From positions 69,720,315 to 69,784,314 of the forward strand of contig OZ024869.1 of NCBI GenBank assembly GCA_964017185.1: a stretch of DNA of 64,000 bases. The letters run 5' to 3'. Below, piece after piece: positions 10,256 to 21,649 of the stretch; position 1 is the first letter of the stretch; each line of letters opens with the position of its first letter. The DNA is from Rugalucina vietnamica (taxonomy: Eukaryota; Mollusca; Bivalvia; Lucinida; Lucinidae). Below the pieces are notes generated by a model that did not search any database, had not been told where the DNA came from, and saw nothing but the letters and a program-made list of their open reading frames with translations. A program made the translations under genes and the position numbers.

Positions 10256-11580
10256 GATAGATAGATCCCAAACACCACTGCATATGCAGCAAACATGTCT
10301 GGTATATTTATAACAGATACGGATGCAACAGATATGGAAATATGTGCCACTTTAGTCGTATCATGGTGCAATTTCCTGCTCATTTAACTCTAAAGTATAC
10401 TCAGTTTTTTTTTTCATTTTACGTTCAGGAAAGTAGCAGAAACGTTTATCGTGTTATTTTTGTCAAAATCTTAAGAACAGTGTTAATGATAAGAAGCTTA
10501 AAGTGAAAATACGATTTATACATTTGTCTGTCACTGTGGCATAAAATAAGATTAAGTATCGATGATTTGTTTTTGATTGCGAGGTGTCAAATATAAATAC
10601 TAGATTAAAGGTGTAAGGTTGTAATAAATATTAGCCTTAATTGTAATTCCAACTTTTCTTTAACTGAATACCTATCAATTTCATGGTCGTAAGGTAAGAT
10701 TTATTTATTTTGTATTTTATTCAGAAATCGTAATTATCAGAGATTCTTTTTATCATTCAACATGCAATAGCTTTAGAATGAAAGTATTTTACGGTCTTTG
10801 AGGGAACTTTCGTTGTGTTGCTCTAGAGTTTCAGCCTGCAAACCGAGTTTTGAGCCATATCTTTGCACCCTATGAGCGGTTTACCATTACTACGTCAGGA
10901 TAAACACTTGTCACCATGTGACAGCCATGTACCAGCTACAACCTACTAATCGGATAGCTAAGCGAATACGATACCCATTAGACTTATTAAACCTAAACAA
11001 GAAACATTTTCAAAAAAGATAATTGTCGAAGATTAATATCTGTTCTGCAATAGGGTACTGGATGCATGATGTACATTTTATTTATGCTTTATTCTGAAAT
11101 ATAAATTGTTGACAGTGCATAGAAGCTCAGTGATGTAGTAGTGATACCTAAGCACAAGACTAGTTTGCTCTGTTGTTGAAATGACATCACTACCTTAGCC
11201 TGACAGCTAAACGCTCAGTGAAAAAAAAACTGTACGTTGACAGTTTTAATGCATATATATAGTCTGATTTTTTTCAATGTGCAGGGCGGAGCCTGTCAAT
11301 TTTTGATTGACAATGACAAAATTGACCATTACATTTAAAAATAGGTAGTTCTCACTTGGATTGTTACTTTGGCCAACTTGTTATTGTTGAACCAATCAGT
11401 GTCAAAATTTAACCTCATGCACTGAAAATGATGGGTAAACACGTAAAGTCACAGAAAAATATTCTGTACTACAGAAAAATATTCTGTACTACATGACTGT
11501 ATTTATGTATGACCGTATTGAAAATTCCCTTAGTAAATGCCTGGTAAACATTCTTGTTGTATGACTTATGACTCTGTTTT
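7853..11580. other. Long AT-rich intergenic stretch without recognised genes
   Basis: Only short open frames occur (none above 77 codons) and none has homology I recognise or a believable splice context. A GATA microsatellite is at 10223-10266 and a 17-bp direct duplication (CAGAAAAATATTCTGTACTA) at about 11451-11488. Nothing else can be supported. Confidence 0.5.
10223..10266. repeat. (GATA)n microsatellite
   Basis: Tetranucleotide GATA/AATA run of about eleven units. Confidence 0.95.
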
Positions 11581-12346
11581 TATACCCCCGCAAAACGAAG
11601 TTTTAGGGGGGTATACTGTTTTCAGCCTGTCCGTCATTCCGTAATTCCGTCATTCCGTCAACATTTTGACATCTTTGCTAAATAACTTAAGTAGTTTTTG
11701 CCTGATGTTCTTCAAATTTTCAACACAGCTGCACCATTAGACAACACATGTGTGATATGAATTTAGGGGCCAAAGGGTCAGTTTTGCAAGAGTTATGGGA
11801 CTTTTTAAACCTACACATAGAATGTTTGCCATAGTGCTAATAGTGCATACTTTGTGACATCAACTTCTCCTACAGCTTTCAATATTCTCTGTTGATACAT
11901 TGCAGATATGTGCCAGAGATATTGAAGATATGCATGAAGAAGTATTATGCTGAAAAAAAATGAATTTTGACAAATTTACAGCATTTTGAACTTGCCAATT
12001 TTTGATAATTGCCATATTCAACAATGGTTGGTAGTGCATAGTTTGTGAAATCAACTCCTCCTAGGGCTTTCATGGGGGTATACTGTTTTCAGCCTGTCCG
12101 TCATTCCGTCATTCCGTCAACATTTTGACATCTTTGCTAAATAACTTAAGTAGTTTTTGCCTGATGTTCTTCAAATTTTCAACACACCTGCACCATTAGA
12201 CAACACATGTGTGATATGAATTTAGGGGCCAAAGAGTCAGTTTTGCAAGAGTTATGGGACTTTTTAAACCTATACATAGAATGTTTGCCATAGTGCTAAT
12301 AGTGCATACTTTGTGAAATTAACTTCTCCTACAGCTTTCAATATTT

Positions 12347-12409
12347 ATGTCTCCCCCCGACAGGGTCGGGAGACATATTGTTTTTCCCCGTGCGTCTGTC
12401 TGTCTGTCC

Positions 12410-12444
<35 letters not shown>

Positions 12445-13851
12445 CGTCAAAAGTCGTGTCCGCTGTATAACTTGAAAACCGTTAAAGATTTTTCAATGAA
12501 ACTTGGTACACTTATAAACCACGACGAGACGATGTGTCATGCACAAGAACCATAACTCTAGCTTGAGTATTTTTGGAGTTATTTCCCTTTGATTATTTTC
12601 GATACAATTTCGTGTCCGCTGTATAACTTGAAAACTGTTAAAGATTTTTCAATGAAACTTGGTGCACTTGTAAACCACGACGAGACAATGTGTCATGCAT
12701 AAGAACCATAACTCTAGCTTGAGTATTTTTGGAGTTATTATCCTTTGATTATTTTCGATAGAATTTCGTGTCCGCTGTATAACTTGAAAACCGTTAAAGA
12801 TTTTTCAGTGAAACTTGATACACTTGTAAACCACGACGAGACAATGTGTCATGCACAAGAACCATAACTCTAGCTTGAGTATTTTTGGAGTTATTTCCCT
12901 TTGATTATTTTCAATACAATTTTGTGTCCGCTGTATAACTTGAAAACTGTTTAAGAGTTTTCAATAAAACTTGGTACACTTATTAAGCATGATCAGACGA
13001 TGTGTCATGCACAAGAACCATAACGCTGGCTTGAGTATTTTTGGAGTTATTTTCCTTTGATTATTTTCCATACAATTTCGTGTCCGCCTTATAACTCGAA
13101 AACCGTAAGAGTTATTTCAATGAAACTTGGTACACTTATAAAGCACGATGAGATAATGTGTCGTGCTAAAGAACCATAACTCTTGCTTGCATATCTTTGG
13201 AGTAATTTCCCTTTGATTATTTTCCATACAATTTCGTGTCCACCCTATAACTTGAAAACCGTAAGAGAAATTTCAGTGAAACTTGGTACACTTATAAAGC
13301 ACGATGAGACGATGTGTCATGCACAAGAATTATAACTCTTGCTTTCATATCTTGGGAGTTATTTCCCTTTGATTATTTTTCCATACAATTTCATGTCCAC
13401 TCCAAAACTTGAAAACCATAAGAAATATTTCAATGAAACTTGGTACACTTATAAAGCATGATGAGTTGATGTGTCATGCTAAAGAACCATAACTCTTGCT
13501 TGCATATCTTTGGAGTTATTTCCCTTTGATTATTTTTCATACAATTTTGTGTCTGCTCTATAACTAAAAAACCATTAGAGATTTTTCAGTGAAACATGGT
13601 ACACTTATAAAGCATGATGAAACGATGGTCCATGCTCAAGAATCATTACTCTTACTTTCATATCTTTGGAGTTATTTCCCTTTGATTATTTTCCATACAG
13701 TTTCGTGCCGGCTCTATAACTTGAAAACCGTAAGAGATATTTCAATGAAACTTGGTACACTTATAAAACAGAATGACAGGATATGTGATGCACAAGAACT
13801 ATAACTCTTGCTTGCATATTTTGGACATGCGCGTAGAAAGGGGGGAGACAT
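12347..13851. mobile_element. 1.5-kb element of nine ~156-bp tandem repeats with 12-bp TIRs
   Basis: The element starts ATGTCTCCCCCC and ends GGGGGGAGACAT, perfect 12-bp inverted ends. After a (TGTC)n stretch at 12392-12448, units start near 12454, 12611, 12767, 12923, 13079, 13235, 13392, 13548 and 13705. Each contains CGTGTCCGCTGTATAACTTG, GAAACTTGGTACACTTATAA and GGAGTTATTTCCCTTTGATT. Divergence between units rises along the array. It sits inside the 11581-14886 element and so is the younger of the two. Confidence 0.85.
12392..12448. repeat. (TGTC)n/(CGTC)n microsatellite
   Basis: Tetranucleotide run at the leading edge of the 156-bp array. Confidence 0.9.
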
Positions 13852-16141
13852 CAGTTTTCACATAGAAAACAAATTCTAGTCTCTTTTGATACTTTGCAGA
13901 TATGTGCCAGAGATATTGAAGATATGCATGAAGAAGTATTATGCTGAAAAAAAATGAATTTTGACAAATTTACAGCATTTTGAACTTGCCAATTTTCGAT
14001 AATTGCCATATTCAACAATGGTTGGTAGTGCATAGTTTGTGAAATCAACTTCTCCTAGGGCTTTCAGTATTTCTTTTCAATACTTTGCAGACATGTTCTA
14101 CACATATTGAAAATGTGCATGAAGAATTATAATGATGAAAAAATAATTTTTGACAAATTTACAGCATTTTTCAACATAGCCATTTTTGGAACATTGCTTA
14201 TATACAATAATGGTTGGTGATTCATAGTTTGTGAAATCAACTTCTCCTAGGGCTTTCAGTATTTCTTTTCAATACTTTGCAGACATGTTTCACATATATT
14301 GAAGATGTGCATGAAGAATTATAATGATGAAAAAATAATTTTTGACAAATTTACAGCAACTTTTAACATAGCCTTTTTTTGACCATTGCTTATACAATAA
14401 TGGTTGGTAGTGCATGTTTTGTGAAATCAACTCCTCCTAGGGCTTTCAGTATTTCTTTTCAATACTTTACAGACATGTGCCAGAGATATTAAAGATATGC
14501 ATGAAGAAGTATTATGCTGAAAAAATGAATTTTGACAAATTTACAGCATTTTGAACTTAGCAAATTTTCGATACTTGCCATATTCAACAATGGTTGGTAG
14601 TGCATAGTTTGTGAAATCAACTGAATAATTTTCATGCTGAAAAGTTAATTTTTGACAAATTTACAGCTTTCACTTTACTTAGCCAATTTTTTACCATTTC
14701 TCATGATAAACAATAATGATCATAGTGCATACAGTGAAATCAACCTCAAGTTTTAATATCTTGTGACCGGCATACTGAGGATGTACATGAAGAATTATAA
14801 TGCTGAAAAGATATCCTTGACAAATTTTCTGCATGTTTGACTTAGGAAGTTATTGGCCAGCTTCAGATAATTTTGCGGGGTGTATACTGAAAGCCTTGCT
14901 TGCAGCCAATTTCTAGTTCCTTTCAAGCTTAAAACTCTAATTCTGATACACGTAAATATCAAATGATGTAGGCTTACTTTATATTACTAATTTACTATGA
15001 AGGCGGCAGAAAAAAGTGCAATAACTTCTTATTGGAAGTCACAGTACAGATCTGTAAAGTGTTGTTCTGTTATACTACACATTAATGTTGAATCTGACTA
15101 AAAAAGGCAATAAATTGTCAAGTTAGCTACAGCAAAACTTTTTGTCACCTATTGTTTTCGTTTAAATACATGTATAACTATTAGCTCAATAGCAAAAAAG
15201 ATTAATCCCACAAACACACATTTTCTATCTCTCCTACATGTATTACCCGAGTTACAGACAAAAGTTCCCTGTCAGCATTAAAAGAGGAAAATTTCGGTTG
15301 ACAACGTTTTTTGTTTTTGAATGACTGTGAGCGCATTAGAAAACAATGATGAATGTCACAAACATGATTTTTCTATGCCGCCTGTGGCCCGAGTTCTGGA
15401 CAAAAGTTCCCTGTCACTAGCATTAAAAGTGGATTTTTTGTGGCCGATATTTTAGCTCACGTATGCCCTTACAAGGCGAGCTTATAGGATCAGGCTACTT
15501 GAGCCCGCGTCCATGCATCCGTTTGTGCGGTCATCCGTTTACACTTTCAAATATGACTATCTCTATGACCATGCCAAATGCGATCAAATTTTATCTGAAG
15601 CATCATTAAGGTGGGGGAATGATTGCATCAGATTGAATTTTTTTTTTCTAAACCACAAGGCCCATTCTAAGCTTTCATATTTAGTGCAAATCCATGTATA
15701 GTACTCCTCTGTATAAATACTGTCAATTGTGCACATGGGGTCCATACAGACAAGGCTACAGAGTATCATTGTCTATCTTGAAGCTTACACTGATGAGCAA
15801 ATCACTAAGGTTTGGTCTCTTGTTTTCGTTTAAGTCTGTCTATAAGCGCTATAAGAAACGATGATGAATTTCATCACAAACAGACGTTTTATATCCCACA
15901 TATTACCCAGTCTATGGACACTTTTGTCCTTAAGCTATGTTATGGGGTGAATAGAAAAATCTTGGTTGCATCATAAGTATTCGTTTCCTTATAATAGGGC
16001 TCACAGCCAGACGATACTGTAAAAAATCGGCAACATTTTCCATAATGTTGGTAATATGTGATCTAGAAAAATTCTGTTGCAGCATTCATCATCATTTTCT
16101 ACATAGCGATCACAGCCAGACGAAAAAGAAAAAAAAAACAA

Positions 16142-16143
<2 letters not shown>

Positions 16144-16180
<37 letters not shown>

Positions 16181-16199
16181 TAATGATAATAATAATAAA
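16144..16199. repeat. (AAT)n microsatellite
   Basis: Trinucleotide AAT run with two interruptions. Confidence 0.93.
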
Positions 16200-16851
16200 A
16201 AAAATGGCGACAAACATTTCCACTTACATGGAACTTTTTGTGTGAACGTTAGTCGTAGGTGACGTACGTCGAAAAGATGTGATTGTGGCATTAATCGTCA
16301 TTTTCTTATGCGATATCACCTAGAAGTAAGCAACATGATCAATTTTGCTGCAGTAAAATTGTTGCTAACTGGAGACCGTTTTTGCTGCAGCAAATATGCT
16401 GCTAATTTGACCAAGCTGACCTTGTAGGAAAAATAAGTAAAATCAGCCAGTTCTCCGAGTCGCTTTATTTTTTCAATCGGTACTTTATTGACCTTCTACT
16501 GATGTCATGTACCATCAGTAAAGCAAAGAGTTGTTGATAAAAATAGAGGCATTGGCTAACTTGATTGAAATATTTGAGTTTAGCTGTATGGTTATATTTT
16601 AGAAACAAAATGTTTATGTTTTTGTGTGTGTACCATACACTTCACCTATTTTGAAATCATTCAGGTGAAACACAGGTATAGCACAAAGACAACAAGCATA
16701 GTCACCTTTACCTCAATTATACATTGTCAGCTGTAGGACCCTTTCTCAACAATGAAATCATCCAAGGCTGGGCTTAGCTAAGCCCTGTCCTGCACATTGA
16801 AAAAAATCCAAGTATACCTACCCCAAAATTCCTGGATATCAATCTAATGCA

Positions 16852-16856
16852 AAAAA

Positions 16857-16903
<47 letters not shown>

Positions 16904-16912
16904 AATAAAAAT
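16852..16912. repeat. (AAAT)n microsatellite
   Basis: Tetranucleotide AAAT run of about fourteen units. Confidence 0.95.
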
Positions 16913-17384
16913 ATCGTTATTGTGCAGTGAGCCCTTACTGGCGGAAACAACTCGTTCTGTGAAGCAGGGCCTTTGATCGGAACACGCCTGTATTCAATGG
17001 AGAAAATCCGAACGCATCTTATCTACGATGGCCTGCATGGATCATAAAATTTCAAAATCCACAGATTTTTTTTTTTATTTTTTCTTTGCAAAAGCTTTCG
17101 TCACACAAAAAGTGATTAAAATAAATAACAATAAGGATCAATGATGACTTGTATAGTAAAAAAAAAAAAACAAAACATCATCTTAAAGTACTTTTTAAAG
17201 AGATGCAGTTTGTTGCCTTTTTCATCTTACATATGGAAAAACCCGGATGCAGGTCAAAAATGATCTGAGATGTCTTCGACAAATAAAAGGTTGACAGTTT
17301 AAACACAGGCAATGCATCACTGACCTTTCAGGGAGCTCAGTATGGAGTATACGGAGTGCTCTTCTGTTGACCATGGTCATTTCG

Positions 17385-19822
17385 AACAATGAAGTTAATG
17401 CCCACTTAAACGATTTACCTGTTAAGTTTTCTGTTTGTGTCAATGAAGGCCAAGACAAACTTCCTACGATGAATTGGTTACCTAAGCTTCACAAAAGACC
17501 ATACAAAGCTAGATTTATTGCAAATTCTAGCTCTTGTACTACCACTGAACTTTCTAAATTATTAACTTCCTGTATTACTGCTATCAAATTTCATGTTATA
17601 AGATACTGTGAGACAGTGTATGAAACTTCAAATAAAAATTGGTTTTGGTCAATTAAAAATTCTGGTGAGGTGCTCAGTAAATTGAAGTGTAGAGGGTTCC
17701 GTGCGACAAGCTTGTCCACATATGGTTTTTCTACTCTGTATACAACATTACCACATAATCTAATTAAAGAAAAACTTCTGGATTTGATAGAGTGGACCTT
17801 CAAAAGGGCATTAAAAACTATGGTTCACTTTATTTGGCATGTAATGACAGAAAGGCTTTTTTCACTTCCTCTGACCAAAGTCGGTATACACTTTGGTCAT
17901 GTCAGAATGTATGCGACGCCTTATCCTATCTCCTTGATAATATTTATTTTAGATTTGGGACCAAGTTATACAGACAAATTGTTGGAATTCCGATGGGTAC
18001 AAATTGCGCACCTCTCGTAGCTGATTTATTTTTATACTGCTACGAAAGAGATTTCATGGATTCTCTTAACCATGATAATCAAGCTGATGTTATCGAGGCT
18101 TTTAATTCCACATCTAGGTACCTCGATGACCTTTTGAACATTGACAACCCTTATTTTGAAGGTATGGTCAATCAAATTTTCAGTTGAACAAAGCCAATAT
18201 CTCAGATACCGAAGCCCCTTTTTTAGATCTACACTGAAAAAAGTTATAAGAGGTCACCTATTATTTTTTCTTCTAGCTCAGAAAGTAAAATACGATGAAT
18301 TAAAATTCATGATCAAATGAATAATTCAATGCCTAACGGTGACTCTGTGAGTTCCTGCATTCCAAAATGCGTGATATTTCTCATAAAAACGGAGCATGAG
18401 TAAAGGTACCCGAATTTCAAAAAGTCACATTTTATTAACGTCGATTTAAATGTCGTATTATGACGTTGTGTTTTATATTTTGTTTGAAAGTGCTACTGAC
18501 TGCCATGGTGCAAAATGAAATTAAGTCAGATGCGTTGCTGCAATAAGAATCTTCGTTTCTGTTTTGTACATGCAAGAAGACAGCGACATGAATAACATGA
18601 ATTCAGCTTTTTGCATGCATACAAACTTTGCTCATCTCCAGTTGCATTATTATCAGCAGTATGAAATTGAAATTTTCAGCGTTTATTAAGATCTAATACT
18701 AGACTCTGATAAACTTTGAAAATTTTAAAAATCGTCCATAAATTTTGTTATTTTGTTCGTTAGAAATTGGCATTGAAACCGGAAGTGTGCGGCAACCGTG
18801 ACCTGTTTGTCATCGAAAATAGTCGACAATAGCTCATTCGGGTTATATCTCTCATTTCCAGGCCTCGTCAAGTGAATTTGATAGGAATTAACATGTTTAA
18901 GAGGCACATTGATGAAAATTTCAAAAATCTCAAAACAAGCGATTTTCAAATATGCGCAAAAAGTCTACCAGTTGAGAAAATTCGAATGTTTGATGTTTTT
19001 CCAAGTCCCAACGGCCCATTTGGTGACACCCGTTCCTTATTTAAATAAATGCTGTGCTTGGTCAATTTTTTTATTCAAAAACATCGTTTTTTGCATTTTT
19101 ACTCCAAAAACGCGTTTAGTGAAAGAAAATTATTTTCGAACAATTTGTCACGTTACTTACTTGAAAGACACGTCTTGAGGCCAAAAATCGAACAATTTCG
19201 AACATTGCTTATAAACAAAAAATGAGTTTGAAAAGTGGCCTCTCATAACTTTTTTTCAGTGTACATCTGTATTCTGTTGCAAATGGATTTGTTTCTTCTA
19301 AAATTTATGATAAGCGCGATGACTTTGATTTCGATATAGTAAATTTTCCTTTTCTGGATGGTGACGTTCCTCGTCGTGCTTCTTATGGTGTATACATTTC
19401 GCAGCTTATTAGGTTTGCTAGAGTCTGCAATCATGTTACAAACTTCAACGCTCGAAATAAATGTTTAACGGCAAAACTTCTCCAACAGGGCTATCGGTAT
19501 CATAAACTTCGAAAAACCTTTTCTAAACTATGAATTGATTTCCAAATATAATGTTGGGTTAAAGACGCTTTTAAGTGAGGGCCTTTCGGAACCTGAATTT
19601 TATGGTGACTTGGTTTACAAATGTAAGAAACTTAAAGGAAGTAATGATTTTTCTTTTCAGTTCAGAAAAATCATAACACGTTACAGACGTATAGGTTTTA
19701 ACTTGAATGTTATGCGACAGTCTGCATGCTTAGTTTTTAACCCAATCATGGTTGATAACTATGCTGCCTTCTTTAATTGCACGCCGGTGGGTCGGGCGTC
19801 AGACTCTATGATGGCCCCGACA
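17385..19822 (+). pseudogene. Reverse transcriptase remnant of Penelope-like copy A
   Basis: It reads LPKLHKRPYKARFI, then SWNT-free RT body, IVGIPMGTNCAPL (the GxPMGS-type motif B) and YLDDLL (motif C), in separate frames. Breaks: a frame change near 17800-17815; a stop/indel at ~18183 after MVNQIF, with the correct frame resuming as QLNKANISDTEAPF; the MITE at 18232; and a 14-base loss at 19527/19528, shown by copy C at 32629-32684, which keeps those bases. Motif A reads YGFSTLYT; the family usually has Asp where Gly stands (from family knowledge), so a catalytic residue is gone. The last frame ends RASDSMMAPT then stop at 19822. Confidence 0.75.
18232..19261. mobile_element. 1030-bp Tc1/mariner-type MITE inserted in the Penelope-like RT
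   Basis: TIRs CACTGAAAAAAGTTATAAGA and CTCATAACTTTTTTTCAGTG, flanked by TA on both sides (18230-18231 and 19262-19263). Removing the element and one TA restores the codons GAT CTA CAT CTG (Asp-Leu-His-Leu) of the RT, so the ends are exact. Inside are only short frames and no transposase. Confidence 0.88.
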
Positions 19823-20524
19823 TAAAGCTTTTCATTTTAGTTGGTTGGGGCCGGAGCTTCTTGTCTGTTGCTTGGCCCACCGGTGTTTTTCTTTTGCTCC
19901 GGAGTTAGTAGGTTATTCGGCGCCCAGGGATCTCCATCGTCGGGCAGCTTACTCAATCTGTGAGTCCTGGTTTTTGATTCATCAGGATGTTTATCATGAT
20001 TTATTTGTTTGTTCTTGATGATTCATTGACTAGTTAGAGATTCACCACGAGGACCGAATAACTAACTAAATGTTAGGAACCACTGCAGAAGCTGAGGGTG
20101 AGGTTAGGTACCTGTAAAACCGGTTTAAGCCCGCCAGTAACTTTGTGTTACTGATCGTTCCAAGTCGATACTTCTGTGGTGGTTCTTTTTTGTTTTATGT
20201 CTTGGTGTTTAATGTTTTTTGTGCTGTTGGCGCCTTATGTATGTTTTCATATTTTTAGTTAAGTTAAGGTAACTGAGTGGCCACCTATTGGGAAAATAGC
20301 TACTCATTCGGCTTGCGATATGTTTCATGGTATAGGTGCCTGATTGTTAGTATGGTCGGTTTTTGGAGTGGGAATCTTTTTCTGATTGCGCCTTTTCCTG
20401 ATCTTTGCCTACTTGTACCTTTTTTTTTAAATTGCACTGTTTTCAGCCCATATTCACGGGGGTGAATTTGAATATGGGGTGACTAGGCGTATACGTTCTT
20501 AATAAAACCCGATACGTGGGGAGC

Positions 20525-20692
20525 GCGGCAGTGTAGTGGATGAGTATCGCACTCAGAATCGAGAGGTCCTGGAGCAAAGCAAATTTTCTGTTCATATCCA
20601 TGATACGGTTGCCCCGTCTCGACATGACGGATAAATTGTTTACTGTGACGTTAAACACCAATACATACAAACAAACAAGAAACAGAATGTCT
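20525..20692 (+). repeat. SINE-like element with CAAA tail
   Basis: Starts GCGGCAGTGTAGTGGATGAG and has CGAGAGGTCCTGGAGC, which may be a decayed tRNA-type internal promoter. It then has CGTCTCGACATGACGG and GTGACGTTAAACACCAATAC followed by short CAAA units. The 3' core matches the element ending at 3226. Confidence 0.55.
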
Positions 20693-21284
20693 CAAAAGAA
20701 CTCCGCGTTTTCTCGTTTTAAAGCTTGAGGAAACGATGTAATAAAATAACAATTACATGCTTCCAATCAATATTTCATGATGCATTAAATAATTTATACT
20801 TTGTGCTCATGGAATAGGTTATTTAATGTTCTTTCCTGAATAGATGTAAATAGATTGGTCTATTTCAAAGATATAGAAATCGTCAGACTCGAGAGACTCG
20901 TTTGCAATTTGAAATGACACATGGAAGATTTTATATGACAGTTGAAAAAGGGTAAGGACCTCGCCTGTCAAAGTGCCTTAACAATATGAGGACATACATG
21001 TCAAAATACTATTTTACATAATACATACAGCAGACACGGAACAACTATGCTTCTGAGATACTGATCAGTGTCTTCACATCAGCAACGGAAACCATGAGTA
21101 CTACATTTTTGAGCATTCAATTCTCTCGATAGACAAACATGTCATAATTATTTTCTAAGCGATGCTTAAACTTTTTAATTTGTGCGTAGACTACCACTAT
21201 AGTTAACCACATTCACTATTCTACTATATACCTATTTCAGGTGGCTTTGAAAGTTGAGTAAGGAAGAGAAGGCAAGTGAATAAG
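20693..21284. other. No feature seen
   Basis: AT-rich sequence without a supported gene or recognised repeat. Confidence 0.4.
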
Positions 21285-21345
21285 ATGGCGACATCCTTCC
21301 AGCTATTGCACAAAATTAAATTTGGACAGCTGTACAGCAACGAAG
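21285..21345 (+). CDS. Possible isolated first coding exon
   Basis: An ATGGCG start in good context (AAGATGGCG) is followed by 20 codons beginning MATSFQLLHKIKFGQLYSNE and a strong donor (GAAG|GTGAGA). Upstream, TATTTCAG at 21234-21240 would serve as an acceptor, making a ~105-base exon. No partner exon is found downstream before the CNBD2-like gene, and that gene's first exon has its own start. It may be a chance match or a 5' exon of an unseen transcript. Confidence 0.18.
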
Positions 21346-21595
21346 GTGAGAAGTTCTGTTTTTTATATTTCTTTGAAACCAGTTTTATACTCTGCATTGT
21401 ACTCTGAATTCGAATTGCAAACTGTAGTATCGAAGAAGGGCCTTTCAATCATAGTGGAAGGGCCTTTCACTCATAGTGACTTACTTTTTTTGGGGGGAAA
21501 AGAGCAAGTCATCGTGCTCTTCATGCATGTTGTTTACTTGATGTTATGTGCTGTATTGACTGTGGTGTCAATTCCTGGTCTATCAATTATTACGT

Positions 21596-21596
<1 letters not shown>

Positions 21597-21632
<36 letters not shown>
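21597..21632. repeat. (GA)n microsatellite
   Basis: Dinucleotide GA run of about 18 units. Confidence 0.95.
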
Positions 21633-21633
<1 letters not shown>

Positions 21634-21649
21634 ACTGTGTATGTTTGAA

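Larger units (their letters stand above)
11581..14886. mobile_element. 3.3-kb TIR element built of ~190-bp repeats, with nested insertion
   Basis: The ends are inverted: TATACCCCCGCAAAA at 11581 and TTTTGCGGGGTGTATA ending at 14886. A leader unit (GGGGGTATACTGTTTTCAGC, CCGTCATTCCGTCAACATT) is present twice, at ~11608 and ~12065. A ~190-bp unit containing CTTCTCCTAGGGCTTTCAGT and GACAAATTTACAGCATTTT recurs about six times from 11860 to 14660. The array is interrupted at 12347-13851 by another repeat element. No protein of mobile-element type is encoded. Confidence 0.75.
14887..17370. other. Intergenic repeats without genes
   Basis: Contains a dispersed-repeat fragment near 15455-15800 (starting GCTCACGTATGCCCTTACAA, a form also hinted at near 22920-23000), a local duplication of CACAGCCAGACGA at ~16001 and ~16107, an (AAT)n run and an (AAAT)n run. 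No supported coding sequence. Confidence 0.5.
17380..20445 (+). mobile_element. Penelope-like retroelement, copy A (5'-truncated, broken, split by a MITE)
   Basis: This holds reverse-transcriptase coding sequence (17380-18231 and 19262-19822) followed by a ~620-bp 3' tail. The tail blocks CGAGGACCGAA, CTGATCGTTCCAAG, ACTGAGTGGCCACC and CTTTGCCTACTTGTACC recur at 27660, 37720 and 38560. A 1030-bp MITE (18232-19261) interrupts the reading frame. The 3' tail marks this as a dispersed family in this genome. No GIY-YIG nuclease domain is visible, so it may belong to an endonuclease-lacking group or have lost that part. Confidence 0.75.

Noticed and set aside
17380..20445. GIY-YIG endonuclease domain at the end of the Penelope-like element
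   Set aside because: The final frame (to 19822) has none of the GIY..YIG spacing or the downstream catalytic Arg/Glu pattern that I could see.
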